Positions 25,950-34,867 are shown, counted from the first letter of the stretch. The stretch: 64,000 nucleotides of DNA from WFQV01 sp964611145 (GCA_964611145.1 CAZSYM010000008.1:23714-87713), one strand, 5' to 3'. Notes: generated from the sequence alone by a model not told the origin. Program-made: numbers and translations.

Positions 25950-27417
25950 TCCCAATTTATACGAAATCAATACGAGAGTATGGATAAAAAGATTCGGTTC
26001 TCCGGAAGCCCCGGCAACATTGGGCACGGTGCCAATCGAGTATTGGGAGGACTTGAAAAATAAGGGGATGGATGCCGTCTGGTTGATGGGAATTTGGAAA
26101 ACCAGTGAGGAGGCTACGGAAAAATATTGCTTCGTTGACGGATTGAAAAGCGAATATTCAAAAGCTTTGCGAGATTGGGAAGATGAAGATGTTATAGGTT
26201 CTCCTTACGCAATAGATTCTTACGAAGTTAATCCCGAGCTTGGCACCGAAGCCGATTTGCTGGAATTAAAGAGAAAATTGAATTCTCTGGGAATAGCTTT
26301 AATTTTGGACTTTATCCCCAACCATTTCAGTGCGGAATCGAAATTATTGAAAGAGCGACCGGAGATTTTTCTTTCGGCGGAAAAGAAATTTTACGAAGAA
26401 GATCCTTACACTTTTTTCAAGCCGTTTCCAAACGAGGAGAAATATTTTGCTCATGGACGAGACCCTTTCTTTCCCGCGTGGCAGGATACCGTGCAAGTGA
26501 ATTATTATTCGGACGAGGCGCGGGAATTCATGATTAATCAACTTTTACGCTTGACAAAACTTGCCGACGGCGTGCGATGCGATATGGCAATGCTGGCTAT
26601 GAACAATGTTTTCGGTAATACTTGGGGCGGAGTGCTTGCGCATGCGTATTATTCAAAACCGAAAGAAGAATTTTGGAAACTGGCTATTGATATAGTTAAA
26701 CGTTTCCGAGAGGATTTTATTTTTATTGCCGAAGCTTATTGGGATTTGGAATACGAATTACAACAATTAGGTTTTGATTTCACTTATGATAAAAAACTTT
26801 TGGATAGAATGCTCGAGGGGAGTGCACAAGAAGTACGTGCTCATTTGAATGCGGAAGAATCTTATCGTAGAAAATCCGTTCGCTTTATTGAAAATCACGA
26901 CGAGCAACGGGCGATGACTTCTATGGGCAAAAATAAATCTCGCGCCGCCGCCGTTATAATGAGCACAGTGGAAGGGATGCATCTTTACTACGACGGACAA
27001 TTCGAGGGAAAGAGAATTAAGCTACCCGTGCAATTGGGTCGCGAACCTGTCGAAAAGCCGATTGAATGTATTGTAGAACATTACAAAGTTTTGCTCGAAA
27101 TTACAAACGAGGAGATTTTCCATTCCGGCTATTGGATGATGCGCACGGTTGAATCGGCGGGCGAAGGGGACGATTCGAATAAAAATCTGATAGCATGGAG
27201 CTGGCGATGGCTTGATGAGAAAAGATTGGTTGTGGTCAATTTTAGCGACGAGCGTTCTCGCGGAAGGATTAAATTGGAACTGAACGAATACCCGCGCAAT
27301 TTTAAGTTATGGGATTTACTCAATCACGTGCAGTACGTCCGCGAAACCTCGGAAGTGGAAACAATGGGGCTTTACGTGGAATTGGCTCCTTTTAAGGCTC
27401 ATATTTTTGCATATTAA
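25939..27417 (+). CDS. cytosolic alpha-amylase family (GH13) protein
   Basis: The 492-residue protein lacks a signal peptide. It has GH13 region I DFIPNHF, the nucleophile Asp215 in GVRCDMAML, acid/base Glu265 in IAEAYWD and the transition-state Asp321 in ENHDEQR. The start LYEINTRVWI is the usual first barrel strand. All catalytic residues are intact, so it should act on intracellular alpha-glucans or maltosyl units; exact specificity is not clear. It overlaps dnaG by 11 bases (ATG at 25939), suggesting translational coupling. It is not closely similar to the exported GH13 enzyme upstream. Confidence 0.87.
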   Translation: MRGNPNLYEINTRVWIKRFGSPEAPATLGTVPIEYWEDLKNKGMDAVWLMGIWKTSEEATEKYCFVDGLKSEYSKALRDWEDEDVIGSPYAIDSYEVNPELGTEADLLELKRKLNSLGIALILDFIPNHFSAESKLLKERPEIFLSAEKKFYEEDPYTFFKPFPNEEKYFAHGRDPFFPAWQDTVQVNYYSDEAREFMINQLLRLTKLADGVRCDMAMLAMNNVFGNTWGGVLAHAYYSKPKEEFWKLAIDIVKRFREDFIFIAEAYWDLEYELQQLGFDFTYDKKLLDRMLEGSAQEVRAHLNAEESYRRKSVRFIENHDEQRAMTSMGKNKSRAAAVIMSTVEGMHLYYDGQFEGKRIKLPVQLGREPVEKPIECIVEHYKVLLEITNEEIFHSGYWMMRTVESAGEGDDSNKNLIAWSWRWLDEKRLVVVNFSDERSRGRIKLELNEYPRNFKLWDLLNHVQYVRETSEVETMGLYVELAPFKAHIFAY

Positions 27418-27730
27418 TGCTCCCTTAGATATCCGAGCTTTACATGGTCTTTTCCGTTCTATAGATAAAAGGTGCAGAGGTTCAAAGGCACAAAGGCTAG
27501 TGGCATGTGGCAAAGAGCATAGTGCATGGGGAAATTACCCTTTGCGCTTTGCCCCATGCCCTTTGCCTCATATCTGTGATTATCCGTCCAGTGTCCTATG
27601 AAAGAGGCTCGAAGGTACAAAGATTAAAAGCTTCTTTGTAGTTTATTATTATGTGGGTCCCCGTTGATTTTATCCTTAAAATTCCGTATCATACTTACGA
27701 TTTCTTCGAAAGAAACCAAGAGGTCATAAA
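27418..27730. other. gene-free region holding a structured repeat block
   Basis: The 313 bases between the GH13 gene and a hypothetical gene have no supported coding sequence. Their middle (27476-27623) is made of degenerate repeats described separately. The last 60 bases are A/T-rich and probably contain the promoter of the 27731 gene. Base composition and word use differ from the rest of the window. Confidence 0.7.
27476..27623. repeat. inverted arrays of a degenerate 7-base repeat, flanked by ~21-base direct repeats
   Basis: On the plus strand 27538-27572 reads as five 7-base units: CCCTTTG, CGCTTTG, CCCCATG, CCCTTTG, CCTCATA. The facing segment 27501-27528 reads, on the minus strand, CACTATG-like units CATGCAC, TATGCTC, TTTGCCA, CATGCCA in the same 7-base rhythm, so the two arrays are inverted around an AAATTA centre. 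Outside them lie near-identical direct repeats 27476-27496 (AGAGGTTCAAAGGCACAAAGG) read as 21 positions and 27603-27623, differing at four positions, all transitions. No ORF or transposase is present. Confidence 0.7.
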
Positions 27731-28105
27731 ATGAAAGAAGAACATAATTTTTCGACCCCCAGAAATCTTTACGAAAAACTTCTTCGCGAATCGGAAAGAT
27801 TTGATAATGAACCCAGCGGGGATAACTTCTTTAATTTCATCGTCACCGCTGTGCATCTGAAGGAATGGGTTAAAAAAGCTCCCATTTCCACCCACGAGGG
27901 TGCCAAAAGAATGCTTGATAAAATATCCAAAAACGAATTGATGAAACAATGTGCCGAATGCGTATCGGGTTCTTCTTCCTATGTTTTTTCGGTGGATAAA
28001 GCAAACGGTACGGTGGAGCTTTTAATTAACGGAGAACCAAAGGATCCGTATCTTGTCAAAAACGAAATACTGGATATGTTCAGAAGTTACTTCGAGATTA
28101 AATAG
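27731..28105 (+). CDS. hypothetical protein
   Basis: A 124-residue soluble protein I do not recognise. It is mostly helical and charged, with HxxEWV near the middle (HLKEWVKKAP), two cysteines in KQCAECVSG and a beta-hairpin-like end (YVFSVDKANGTVELLINGEP). No signal peptide or membrane segment is present. The start ATG follows CAAGAGGTCATAAA, an acceptable ribosome binding site. It reads in the same direction as dapF, 50 bases upstream of it. Codon use looks like its neighbours, which supports it being real. Confidence 0.72.
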   Translation: MKEEHNFSTPRNLYEKLLRESERFDNEPSGDNFFNFIVTAVHLKEWVKKAPISTHEGAKRMLDKISKNELMKQCAECVSGSSSYVFSVDKANGTVELLINGEPKDPYLVKNEILDMFRSYFEIK

Positions 28106-28155
28106 AGAAAAACGGGTCTTGGGACTGAAAAAATTCTAAATGCGGTTTTTGACGT

Positions 28156-29019
28156 ATGAGAGTGAAATTTCACAAGTATAGCGGTGCCGGTAACGATTTT
28201 ATATTAATTTCCCGCGAAGAAAATCCTCGCCTTGAATTGTCTCCCGCTTTGATTCGGAGGATTTGCGAACGCCGTTTGAATATCGGCGCCGACGGTGTGC
28301 TGTTTTTGAAAAAGAGCCGGGAATTTGACTTTGCCTTGGATTATTTCAATGCCGACGGTACCGGCGGTAGCCTTTGTGGTAATGGCGCAAGATGTGCCGT
28401 CCATTTTGCCGTTACTTCCCGTATGGCGACTCGAAATCGGGTAAGATTTTGGGCGGCGAATAAAATTTACGAGGGCGAGCTTTTGGAAACGAACAAAGTT
28501 AAGGTCCGACTAAATCCGCCTCGGAAAATTGATTTGAATATTAATCTCAAACTCGACGATTATGAATTAAAATGCTCCTTTGCCGACACCGGTTCGCCCC
28601 ATTTGATTGTTCCGGTTGATGAGAATAAAGCATTTCCCGATTTACTTCCCGAAAAATTTTGGGATGAAAATTTTCCCGTTTCGACTCTTGGCAGAAAACT
28701 TAGATATCACGAGGCTTTTGCGCCCGAAGGAACAAATGTGAATTTCATCCGTTTGCGAAACGGCGTTGTCGAAATACGCACGTATGAAAGAGGAGTGGAG
28801 AACGAGACTCTGGCATGCGGCACGGGTGCAGTGGCTTCCGCCGTCGTCGCGCATTTGCGCCTCGGTGTTCAATCGCCGATAACCGTCTTACCTAAAAGCG
28901 GACTTAAATTGAAAGTCGTTTTTGATTATATTAAGAAGGCTTTTTCAAATATTTATTTGATTGGTCCAGCGGAGGAAGTTTTTGAAGGATATTTTAATTA
29001 TGAAATCGAGGAACGGTAA
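28156..29019 (+). CDS. dapF: diaminopimelate epimerase
   Basis: DapF epimerises LL- to meso-diaminopimelate for lysine and peptidoglycan synthesis. The 287-residue protein has FHKYSGAGNDFI at the N-terminus and both catalytic cysteines: Cys74 in GGSLCGNGARC and Cys221 in TLACGTGAVAS. Length and motif spacing are normal. Its TAA overlaps the ATG of the next gene (TAATG), so they are translationally coupled. It shows that the cell makes lysine by the diaminopimelate route, while the 17.4-20.2 kb pair suggests saccharopine-type lysine turnover. Confidence 0.96.
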   Translation: MRVKFHKYSGAGNDFILISREENPRLELSPALIRRICERRLNIGADGVLFLKKSREFDFALDYFNADGTGGSLCGNGARCAVHFAVTSRMATRNRVRFWAANKIYEGELLETNKVKVRLNPPRKIDLNINLKLDDYELKCSFADTGSPHLIVPVDENKAFPDLLPEKFWDENFPVSTLGRKLRYHEAFAPEGTNVNFIRLRNGVVEIRTYERGVENETLACGTGAVASAVVAHLRLGVQSPITVLPKSGLKLKVVFDYIKKAFSNIYLIGPAEEVFEGYFNYEIEER

Positions 29020-29336
29020 TGAGTAAAGTGGTCTTCTCAATAAGATATGAAATTCAAAAAGATAAACTTGAAGAATATTATAAAGTGGTGCGGGAGCTTA
29101 AAAGGCTTCTGAAGGGTAAGGGGTTGGAGGATTACTCGGTTTTCCAAGTGAAAGGTAAAGAAAACGAATTCGTGGAAATTTATATTTATGAAAGTAAAGA
29201 AGCGTGGGAGGCGTTCGACGAGGCAACGGACGAAAGAGTGGATATTCTCATGAACAAACTTGCCGATATGATAATAGATAAAACCACTAAATATTCCACG
29301 CTGTTCGAACTCGATTTTTCCGAAGAGCAAGAATAA
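29019..29336 (+). CDS. small conserved-looking protein, possible dimeric alpha-beta barrel
   Basis: The 105-residue product alternates strands and amphipathic helices (VVFSIRYEIQ, KLEEYYKVVRELKRLL, YSVFQVKGKENEFVEIYIYES, EAWEAFDEA), the pattern of ABM/Dabb-type ferredoxin-like monomers. That fold assignment is from pattern only, and no catalytic residues can be named. It begins within the dapF stop codon (TAATG) and ends one base before the next ATG, so it is the middle gene of a tight three-gene unit with dapF and the PHP-domain gene. Confidence 0.75.
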   Translation: MSKVVFSIRYEIQKDKLEEYYKVVRELKRLLKGKGLEDYSVFQVKGKENEFVEIYIYESKEAWEAFDEATDERVDILMNKLADMIIDKTTKYSTLFELDFSEEQE

Positions 29337-29337
29337 A

Positions 29338-30387
29338 ATGTTTGAATATATTGGCGTAATTCATGTCCATTCCGTATTCTCCGACGGTTCGGGTACGGTA
29401 AAAGAAATCGTTCAAGCGGCTCGGGATTCCGAGGTGGATTTTGTAGTGCTCACGGACCACAATACTTTGCGAGCCTTGGACGAAGGATATGAAAAATGGT
29501 ATGGCAAAACGCTTCTGCTTGTCGGTAGTGAAATAAACGACAGACAAAATAAAAACCATTACCTGGCGCTTGGCATAGATAAACTCCCCTCCCGCAGTCT
29601 TACCGCCGTTGAATATGTTAAGGAAATAAAAGAAGCGGGGGGAATCGGTTTTATTGCACATCCCCATGAAAAAAGAAATTCGATGAAAGAGCATCCGCCT
29701 TTCCCGTGGACGGCATGGGAAAGCGAGGATTTTACGGGTATTGAGATTTGGAATCACATGTCCGAATGGATGGAAGGACTTACGGAGGAAAACAAATACA
29801 CTCGTTTCCTTCATCCATTGCGTTCGATAGTCGCCCCGCCGAAGGAAACGCTCGCGGCATGGGATAAATTAAGTCTGAAACGCCGTGTGGTGGGAATTGG
29901 CGGAGTGGATGCTCACGCCCACAAAGTTAATCTCCTCGGTTTTTTTGAAGTGGAGGTTTTCCCTTACAAGGTGCTTTTTAAATCGATTCGTACTCATCTT
30001 CTGTTGCAAGAAAAAATTGAAAATTCTAATAATCCTCAAGTTTTTAAAAGAACCAAAAAAATGTTTTTGGAAGCATTGGCGGAAGGACGTTGCTTTGTTT
30101 CCAATTATTATCACGGTGATGCAAAGGGATTTCGCTTTTTTGCGGAAGCCGACGGGAAACATTATCAAATGGGAGATTCTGTTCCCCATGTTTCCTCGGT
30201 TCGCTTGAGAGTTGTTCTTCCCACGGAACTTGCCGAAATTAGATTGATACACAACGGTAAAATGATTGCAGGTGTGGAAGGCGGAAGCGCAAATTTCCCT
30301 GTGAATTCTGAAGGGGCTTATAGAATTGAAGTTTATCTTGACGGTAAAGCGTGGATTTATTCGAATCATATTAGGATAGGTATTTAA
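29338..30387 (+). CDS. PHP-domain metal-dependent phosphoesterase
   Basis: The 349-residue protein has the PHP motifs HVHSVFSDG (residues about 8-16), VLTDHNT (about 38-44), FIAHPHEKRN and GGVDAHAHK, which supply the His and Asp ligands for two or three metals. Members hydrolyse phosphoesters, often nucleotide or sugar phosphates; substrate unknown here. A C-terminal beta-rich segment (VSSVRLRVVLPTELAEIRLIHNGK) resembles the extra domain seen in some predicted phosphoesterases. No signal peptide is evident. The start lies directly after the preceding stop codon. Confidence 0.87.
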   Translation: MFEYIGVIHVHSVFSDGSGTVKEIVQAARDSEVDFVVLTDHNTLRALDEGYEKWYGKTLLLVGSEINDRQNKNHYLALGIDKLPSRSLTAVEYVKEIKEAGGIGFIAHPHEKRNSMKEHPPFPWTAWESEDFTGIEIWNHMSEWMEGLTEENKYTRFLHPLRSIVAPPKETLAAWDKLSLKRRVVGIGGVDAHAHKVNLLGFFEVEVFPYKVLFKSIRTHLLLQEKIENSNNPQVFKRTKKMFLEALAEGRCFVSNYYHGDAKGFRFFAEADGKHYQMGDSVPHVSSVRLRVVLPTELAEIRLIHNGKMIAGVEGGSANFPVNSEGAYRIEVYLDGKAWIYSNHIRIGI

Positions 30388-30445
30388 AAATTGTTATTTT
30401 TTTCGGATTAAATATTTGATTTTGTGAACAAAAAAGGATAGAAAA

Positions 30446-31129
30446 GTGTTAGCAAAAAAGAAAAAATTGACGAGAAAGGAAATCAAGGAAGACAAGTTAG
30501 TTACTTCTTTTTACGAAGCTCAGGAGTTTTACAAAAAATATCAAAAGCAAATCTTGATTGCCGTGGGCGTAATAGCGGCAATAGTAATAGCTGTGATTGT
30601 TTATAATAATAAGATTGCGGACGAGAATCAACAAGCCGCAACGGCTCTTTCCCGCATTATGCCGAGTTATAAATCGGGGAATTATAAGGAAGCAATCGAA
30701 GGTAAGCCGGGCACGAACGTTATAGGGCTTAGGCAAATAGTCGAAAATTATGGCGGTTCGGAAGAAGGTGAAGTGGCGCGGATTTTTCTGGCGCATTCTT
30801 ATTATATGCTCGGTAAATACCAGCAAGCGTTAAAAGAATATGAAGATTATTCCGGTTCCATAGATTTGTTCCGGTCGACGGCTTTTGCGGGTGCCGGGGC
30901 ATGCTACGAGGCTTTAGGCGACAACGAAAAAGCGGCGGATAAATTCCGCGAAGCGGCTTTCGTTACAAAGGATAATCCACAAAATGCGGGTTACTTGCTG
31001 GAAGCCGGTATTGATTATCGTTCCATTGGTAAAGCGGAAAAAGCTAAAAAATATTTTCGGATAATCAAAAAAGAATATTCGAAAACCGATGTCGGGAAAA
31101 AAATTGACCAATATCTGGAATCTTTTTAA
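30446..31129 (+). CDS. tetratricopeptide repeat protein with an N-terminal membrane anchor
   Basis: The 227-residue protein has a basic N-terminus, one membrane helix at about 31-52 (ILIAVGVIAAIVIAVIVY), then a periplasmic domain with TPR-like repeats (AHSYYMLGKYQQALKEYEDY, GACYEALGDNEKAADKFREA, DYRSIGKAEKAKKYFRII). The layout resembles YfgM/BamD-type accessory factors for envelope proteins, but no specific role can be shown. The start is GTG after AAAAAAGGATAGAAAA. Confidence 0.85.
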   Translation: MLAKKKKLTRKEIKEDKLVTSFYEAQEFYKKYQKQILIAVGVIAAIVIAVIVYNNKIADENQQAATALSRIMPSYKSGNYKEAIEGKPGTNVIGLRQIVENYGGSEEGEVARIFLAHSYYMLGKYQQALKEYEDYSGSIDLFRSTAFAGAGACYEALGDNEKAADKFREAAFVTKDNPQNAGYLLEAGIDYRSIGKAEKAKKYFRIIKKEYSKTDVGKKIDQYLESF

Positions 31130-31161
31130 ATAATTTTCACTCAATAAAAATAGGAGTAGCC

Positions 31162-32979
31162 ATGAAAAGAGCGCTTTACTCTTTGTTTGCTTTGATTTTC
31201 GGAGCTACCGTTTTGTTTGCACAGGATGTACACATTGCGGCTTATTATAACGCTCCGGATATCACTCAAGACTCCGTACTTTCGGGGCTTACCAGTGTTC
31301 GCGGACTTAATTATGACCCTGACCTTCTTGGCGACGGGCATTCCGCAATTGTTGTTACAAATTATAATTTCCATACCGCAGCTGTATTCGAGACCGTTGG
31401 TAACGATTCTATCGAACTCAAGTGGGTTTCCCCTCGCGTTACCGAACCTCCCATTTACAAATCTTCCACTCCGCGCTATGTAGCGTTTGGAGATTTGGAT
31501 AATGACGGGCTTAAGGAAGTTATTATCAATGTTGACCCCTACGGAATGGTTATTTATGAATGGGATGGCGTTGCCGGTAGCTGGAACTTCGGTACGCAGC
31601 CTTCGCAAGTAATCAATTTCGAAGCTCTGGTGGGAGAAACTAACGGGTATTTCTCCGAGTATTATGAAATTTTGGATGTTGACGGCGACGGAAGTAACGA
31701 GCTTTTGATTGCCACGAACGCAAGTGGAAGCTCGCATGATAATTACTATATCGTAAGTGCGAACGGCAACTGGATGACAAACACTCCGGGATTTTCCAGC
31801 TTTAACGTCGAAGGCGCATTTTATCGCAGAGATTTAGGCACGTGGGGAATTAAAGGCGGTAGCCCTTATGCTTTGATTGCCGCTAATCTCGACGGAGAAG
31901 GAAATCCCGAAATTATTCTTCATAACTGGAACTTGAAAAATGTTGTTCCTATCAGAGTTCCTGCTGCCGATACTTATGAGCTTTCCGATACCACAAATGG
32001 AAAGCAAAATTACTTCCTCGGCGGTGCTAATGACGAAGTTGCTCTTTTCTCCGGTGTGGCTTGCGATATTGATGGCGACGGAAGAGAAGAAGTTTATCTT
32101 CCTACTTTCAATTCCTCCGGTAACGGAAGAGTTGATATGATTCACTATGAACCCGGTCAAAGCACTTCCGAAATTGATTCCTCGAATGTTTTTAAACTCG
32201 ATATGAGTTCTGTTTCCGGTGTCAATCAATTTGGTATAGGCTACGGCGATTTGGACGGAAATGGAAAACTTAATCTTTACGTTGCTGGCGGTTGGGGACA
32301 TAACATTTCTTCCGCCGAGTTCCAAGGCGGGGATAAAACCGACCCTGCTAATTGGAAATTCTCCGTTATTTATGAAGGTACCCCTGACATTTATGACCAA
32401 GTGGTTTATAAAGATTCTGCCGGTGTTCAAGATACCGTTTATTCGATAAACAAAGCTTTCGTATCCAAGCTTTATGCTAAGAATACGGATTTCGACAAGG
32501 ACGGCAAACAGGATATTATCATGCCTTATCAAGGGCTGAACGATAATACCACTTATATCCACCTTTCCTGGAACGGTTCGGCTTGGGATACGACTTCCGC
32601 CGAGACCGTACACAATCCGAAAGCTTGGGGTATAAGAATACTTGAAGCTGGCGCAGGTACGGGAATTGAGGCTAAGGATGTTGCCATCATTACTCCTAAG
32701 GATTATAAACTCGAGCAGAATTATCCTAACCCCTTTAACCCGACTACCAATATTAGATTTTCTCTCCCTGTCAAAAATACAATCTCTTTGATTGTTTACG
32801 ACATGCTGGGTAGAAAGGTTAAAACTTTGATAGCTTCCAAGGTTTATAATAAAGGTTCCTACAAGGTTCAGTGGGACGGCACGAACGATTACGGTCAAAA
32901 GGTTGCCAGCGGAAGCTATATTTATACTCTGAAATTCGGTAACTTCCAGATTTCTAAGAAAATGACTCTTCTGAAATAA
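31162..32979 (+). CDS. secreted FG-GAP/VCBS repeat protein with type IX sorting domain
   Basis: The 605-residue protein has a signal peptide ending in LFAQ, several FG-GAP repeats with calcium-loop sequences such as DLDNDGLKEVIIN, DVDGDGSNELLI, DIDGDGREEVYLP and DFDKDGKQDIIMP, and a C-terminal ~90-residue sorting domain starting LEQNYPNPFNPTTNIRFSLP (Asn at about 520) and ending SGSYIYTLKFGNFQISKKMTLLK. The last is the por-secretion (T9SS type A) signal, so the mature protein should be exported through the outer membrane and attached or released. Ligand unknown. RBS ATAGGAGTAGCC; a terminator follows. Confidence 0.92.
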   Translation: MKRALYSLFALIFGATVLFAQDVHIAAYYNAPDITQDSVLSGLTSVRGLNYDPDLLGDGHSAIVVTNYNFHTAAVFETVGNDSIELKWVSPRVTEPPIYKSSTPRYVAFGDLDNDGLKEVIINVDPYGMVIYEWDGVAGSWNFGTQPSQVINFEALVGETNGYFSEYYEILDVDGDGSNELLIATNASGSSHDNYYIVSANGNWMTNTPGFSSFNVEGAFYRRDLGTWGIKGGSPYALIAANLDGEGNPEIILHNWNLKNVVPIRVPAADTYELSDTTNGKQNYFLGGANDEVALFSGVACDIDGDGREEVYLPTFNSSGNGRVDMIHYEPGQSTSEIDSSNVFKLDMSSVSGVNQFGIGYGDLDGNGKLNLYVAGGWGHNISSAEFQGGDKTDPANWKFSVIYEGTPDIYDQVVYKDSAGVQDTVYSINKAFVSKLYAKNTDFDKDGKQDIIMPYQGLNDNTTYIHLSWNGSAWDTTSAETVHNPKAWGIRILEAGAGTGIEAKDVAIITPKDYKLEQNYPNPFNPTTNIRFSLPVKNTISLIVYDMLGRKVKTLIASKVYNKGSYKVQWDGTNDYGQKVASGSYIYTLKFGNFQISKKMTLLK

Positions 32980-33001
32980 GGAGAGAGAATTTCAAGAATA
33001 T

Positions 33002-33029
33002 AAAGCCGGGCGTTGCGTCCGGCTTTTTA
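33002..33029 (+). terminator. intrinsic terminator after the sorting-domain protein
   Basis: Stem AAAGCCGG/CCGGCTTT (33002-33009 with 33019-33026), extended inward by GCG/CGT pairs with one G-U, and followed by T residues. Confidence 0.88.
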
Positions 33030-33128
33030 ATTTTAAATTTTTTGAACTTGAATGTCCAAAAATTTTCCTTACGCCTGATTTTTTCTCTCGTTATATTTGA
33101 ATTTGTTTCTTAAAAAATATCGTTGGAA

Positions 33129-33479
33129 ATGATTAAACCTAAGAAAATAAAGCTGCTCTCAAAGGAAACCTTGCAAATAGAATGGGAAGACGGCGAAGTG
33201 TATGATTATCCCGTGAAATATTTGCGGGACGAATCCCCTGACGCGGGCAACAAGGGCGAAACAATTCTTTGGAAACATTATGAACCTCCTAAAAAACAAA
33301 GCGACCGACCCGGTAAATATGAAATTGAAAAAATCGAAGTGGTGGGAAATTACGCAATAAATATTTTTTGGAAGGATGGAAATTCCGATGGGATTTATTC
33401 TTATGAACTTTTGAGAAAATGGGGAAAGTATTTCAAAGTAACGAACGATTTGCATCAGGATTTTGAACATAGACATTAG
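33129..33479 (+). CDS. DUF971 domain protein
   Basis: The 116-residue product is a stand-alone DUF971 (gamma-butyrobetaine hydroxylase N-terminal-like) domain: LQIEWEDGEVYDYPVKYLRDESP and later YAINIFWKDGNSDGIYSYELLRKW are its signature strands. Small proteins of this kind bind zinc or take part in Fe-S/Mrp-related functions in some bacteria, but no reaction is known for this one. A TTG at 33123 could add two residues. It is followed by the carboxypeptidase gene after 14 bases. Confidence 0.87.
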   Translation: MIKPKKIKLLSKETLQIEWEDGEVYDYPVKYLRDESPDAGNKGETILWKHYEPPKKQSDRPGKYEIEKIEVVGNYAINIFWKDGNSDGIYSYELLRKWGKYFKVTNDLHQDFEHRH

Positions 33480-33493
33480 AGCAGTGTTGCGGA

Positions 33494-34867
33494 ATGGGAA
33501 ATTTTTCGAAAAGATTGTTTGAAAATTACGAGCGTTATAAAGAGCATTCCTTAAAAAACTCACGCTTTACCCATAAGGAAATAACCGAGTTGATTTCCCG
33601 ACTCGGCGATGATTTTCACATTCAAACAGCGGGGTATTCCCACAATCGCAGAGAGATTTTTAAGATAACGTTCGGGCAAGGTAAAACCAAAATTTTGCTT
33701 TGGTCTCAGATGCACGGCGACGAACCCACGGCAACAATGGCTCTTTTCGACATATTCAATTTTTTACAAGCCGACGATGAGTTTAATCCCTATCGAGAGA
33801 AAATTCGTAATGAGCTTACCGTTGTTTTTCTTCCTTTTCTGAACCCCGACGGTGGAGAAGTTTTCACTCGAAGAAATGCGCTCGGAATAGATTTGAACAG
33901 AGACGCGCGCACTTTGGCAAGTAACGAGGCTAAGATTCTTGATTCGCTTGTGCGTGAATGTGCTCCCCGTTTTGCATTTAATCTGCACGATCAGAGCAAA
34001 CGGTATTCCGTCGGCAAAGAGAAAAAGCCGGTATTGTTGGCTTTCCTTGCTCCTCCGTTCGATTATCACAAAAATTTGAGCCCTTCCAGAATCGAAGCCA
34101 TGAAATTAATCTCTTTTTTATTTGAGTCCGTTTATGATTTTGCCGATGGGAAAATTGCAAGATACAAGGATGACCACGAACCTCGTTCTTTCGGCGATAG
34201 AATTCAAGGCATGGGCGTTTCTACGATTTTAATTGAATCCGGTAGAACCCCCGACCCTAACAGGAATTTCGTTAGAAAGCTGAATTTCCTTGCTTTGTTG
34301 CTGGCTTTCCACGCTATTGCAACAGGAGATTACGAGGCGCAAGATTTGGCTGTATATGAATCTATTCCTCAAAACGGCGAAGAGTATTTCGACCTTGTTT
34401 TGCGGAACGTTCTATGCGACAATGTTCTTTGCGACGTGGGAATTAACAGAGATGAGTTTTATTCGGACAACGGCTTTTTTTATGTCGGGAAGATAGCGGA
34501 TATAGGGGATTTGTCTTTTAGTTGGGGCATTGAGGAATTGAATGCCAAAGGTTTGACCGTTGTTAAAGGGGAAATATCTTCGGAAACTTTTGCACATGGA
34601 AAAACCGAAGAAATGCAAAAAGCTTTGCGGGAAACGGCGCAAGGTAATTTGTTCGCTTTTGCCGAAAAAGCGCCCGAGGGAAATTTTACTTCCCTTCCGA
34701 TTAATTTGATTGTCGGCAATAAAATTCCCGATACCAAAGTTATGACCGACAATTTCGCGAATTTTGTATTGAGGGATGAAAAGGGAATAAAATACGTAAT
34801 CCTAAATGGTTTTTTATCCGCTCCCTACGAAGCGGATAAAATTAAAAATGCCTTGATTTACAGATGA
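33494..34867 (+). CDS. M14 family zinc carboxypeptidase-like protein
   Basis: The 457-residue protein has the M14 zinc motif HGDEP (His74, Glu77), NALGIDLNRDA around 129, the third ligand His165 in FNLHDQ, and a catalytic-type Glu in ILIESGRTPDP. These are the standard HxxE...H ligands, so it should be an active metallocarboxypeptidase or amidase. No signal peptide was seen, which argues for a cytosolic role such as peptidoglycan-peptide or modified peptide turnover (inference). The C-terminal ~180 residues are extra and unrecognised. Its last 10 bases overlap the convergent FMN enzyme gene. Confidence 0.87.
   Translation: MGNFSKRLFENYERYKEHSLKNSRFTHKEITELISRLGDDFHIQTAGYSHNRREIFKITFGQGKTKILLWSQMHGDEPTATMALFDIFNFLQADDEFNPYREKIRNELTVVFLPFLNPDGGEVFTRRNALGIDLNRDARTLASNEAKILDSLVRECAPRFAFNLHDQSKRYSVGKEKKPVLLAFLAPPFDYHKNLSPSRIEAMKLISFLFESVYDFADGKIARYKDDHEPRSFGDRIQGMGVSTILIESGRTPDPNRNFVRKLNFLALLLAFHAIATGDYEAQDLAVYESIPQNGEEYFDLVLRNVLCDNVLCDVGINRDEFYSDNGFFYVGKIADIGDLSFSWGIEELNAKGLTVVKGEISSETFAHGKTEEMQKALRETAQGNLFAFAEKAPEGNFTSLPINLIVGNKIPDTKVMTDNFANFVLRDEKGIKYVILNGFLSAPYEADKIKNALIYR

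Noticed and set aside
27407..27601. 64-residue frame across the repeat block
   Set aside because: Its codons come from the repeat words, there is no ribosome binding site, and its start lies inside the preceding gene.
27476..27623. CRISPR array or insertion sequence as explanation of the repeat block
   Set aside because: Units are 7 bases without unique spacers, arrays face each other, and no cas gene, transposase or terminal inverted repeat pair of IS type is present.
31834..32898. 354-residue open frame opposite the FG-GAP protein
   Set aside because: A shadow of a strongly supported gene with signal peptide, repeats and sorting domain; no motif of its own.
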